Positions 5,891 through 6,516 of a DNA stretch of 6,516 bases are shown here, one piece after another. A program made the translations under genes and the position numbers. Origin of the DNA: Oligoflexia bacterium (GTDB lineage: Bacteria > Bdellovibrionota > UBA1018 > CAIMNF01); assembly GCA_903858975.1 (NCBI GenBank), contig CAIOKW010000020.1, positions 1 to 6,516 on the forward strand, in the 5' to 3' direction. The notes beneath the pieces were generated by a model that saw nothing but the letters and a program-made list of their open reading frames with translations, was not told where the DNA came from and did no database searches. Every line of letters begins with the position of its first letter. Within the stretch, counting starts at the first letter, position 1.

Positions 5891-6516
5891 ACGCGAGACT
5901 TAAGCCATTCGTCCATTTTTTGAACCCAAGGTGCCTTTCGATCATCACGGCGATGAAAGAGAAAAATCTTTTGTTTCGGGATGGAGTGCACATCCAAGTG
6001 CTCAATGGACACCTCTTTCGTGTGTACCCCCCAGGCCTCTGGAATAATCGCCCAACCGAATCCATATCGTACGAGTTCCACCACACTAAACCAATCCTCG
6101 ACGATTCTTGAAACCTGGAGATCTTGAAACTTCAAACCTTTCCATGACAGGTAGTCTTCGAGGTAGGCATGATGGTTACCATAGACCACTACCGGTCGAT
6201 GCCGAAGCTCTTCCGCTTCCTTCGGATTCAATTTCCATGATTTTGGAGTAATGAGCTTAAAGCTCGATTCAAAAAAGAGTCGGGCAACGAGATCTCCCGA
6301 ATCCATCGTTTGAGCCGACACCGCCAAATCCACCCGGTGCTCTCGTAAGGCCCGTAAAGACTCAGCACTACTCGACTGAATTAACTCTAACTGTCCCGGG
6401 AAGGGAAAAGCCAAAAACGGGATAAAGAGCTCTCGCCTTCCTGCTAGCCGTAACTTTTGGTGATCTAGGTCTTGAGCCGACTTAGAAATTCGCTGATGAA
6501 GGAGGTGAAGACCCAA
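5887..6516 (-). CDS. LysR-type transcriptional regulator, effector-binding domain (partial, N-terminus beyond right edge)
   Basis: The frame stays open to the right edge, so the true start lies outside the window. The first codon seen, TTG, reads as an internal Leu. The 209 visible residues fit a LysR regulator without its DNA-binding helix-turn-helix. They begin with the end of the linker helix (LHLLHQRISKSAQDLDHQK) and continue with the two-lobed effector domain: ELIQSSSAESLRALREHRVDLAVS (lobe 1, with the typical 'D-A-V/I' pattern), LFFESSFKLITPKSW, the central VEDWFSVVELVRYGFGWAIIPE with the G-x-G-x-x-x-x-P turn, and the tail RKAPWVQKMDEWLKS. LysR proteins are cytoplasmic tetramers that usually control a divergent neighbour. 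That neighbour would lie beyond the right edge, so no target or ligand can be named. The stop codon overlaps that of the HD-GYP gene. Confidence 0.88.
   Translation of the reverse strand: MGLHLLHQRISKSAQDLDHQKLRLAGRRELFIPFLAFPFPGQLELIQSSSAESLRALREHRVDLAVSAQTMDSGDLVARLFFESSFKLITPKSWKLNPKEAEELRHRPVVVYGNHHAYLEDYLSWKGLKFQDLQVSRIVEDWFSVVELVRYGFGWAIIPEAWGVHTKEVSIEHLDVHSIPKQKIFLFHRRDDRKAPWVQKMDEWLKSRV

Noticed and set aside
5916..5921. Six T after the HD-GYP stop as a possible terminator
   Set aside because: No stable stem precedes the T run, and it lies in the coding sequence of the opposite gene.
5920..6111. Plus-strand open frame of 63 codons after the HD-GYP gene
   Set aside because: It is antisense to the LysR effector domain, which is clearly the real coding strand here; no ribosome-binding site was seen.
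6482..6516. TTG at the right edge as the start of the LysR-type gene
   Set aside because: The frame is open through the edge, and the protein there begins in the linker helix, with the DNA-binding domain missing. The gene is cut by the window rather than starting there.

Overview
The window looks like a stretch of ordinary bacterial chromosome of moderate GC content with compact spacing. No mobile element, CRISPR array, tRNA or rRNA was seen. The organism is probably a proteobacterium in the broad sense. The predicted c-di-GMP phosphodiesterase has a degenerate receiver-like N-terminus and a 'GFP' in place of 'GYP', which recalls the HD-GYP proteins of Bdellovibrio-type bacteria. That placement is an inference. 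The two fatty-acid oxidation proteins, in contrast, resemble gamma-proteobacterial FadB and FadA closely.

Layout from left to right. (1) At 1-180 on the minus strand lies the N-terminal two thirds of an HU/IHF-family DNA-binding protein, cut by the left edge. (2) At 194-318 is a gap holding a candidate promoter for that gene and an unusual nested inverted repeat directly behind the mgtC-like gene. (3) At 319-1023 on the minus strand is an MgtC/SapB-family membrane protein. (4) At 1024-1084 is a 61-bp divergent promoter region. (5) At 1085-4403 on the plus strand is a two-gene fadBA operon. The genes overlap by 8 bp, a strong Shine-Dalgarno sequence for fadA lies inside fadB, and the operon ends at a clear intrinsic terminator (4427-4464). 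(6) At 4479-4507 is a well-spaced sigma70-like promoter. Its predicted start of transcription falls on the ATG of the next gene, so that mRNA may be leaderless. (7) At 4514-5890 on the plus strand is an HD-GYP-domain signalling protein. (8) At 5887-6516 on the minus strand is the effector-binding domain of a LysR-type regulator, cut by the right edge. Its stop codon overlaps the stop codon of the HD-GYP gene.

FadB and FadA together would carry out the last three steps of the fatty-acid beta-oxidation cycle: hydration, NAD-dependent oxidation and thiolysis. Nothing in the sequence ties the other four genes (IHF-like, MgtC-like, HD-GYP, LysR-type) to that pathway. The region reads as four or five independent transcription units. 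I found no convincing new multi-gene system. The points most worth a second look are the possible leaderless HD-GYP transcript, the departures of that protein from the HD-GYP consensus, the structured sequence after mgtC, and the overlapping convergent stops.
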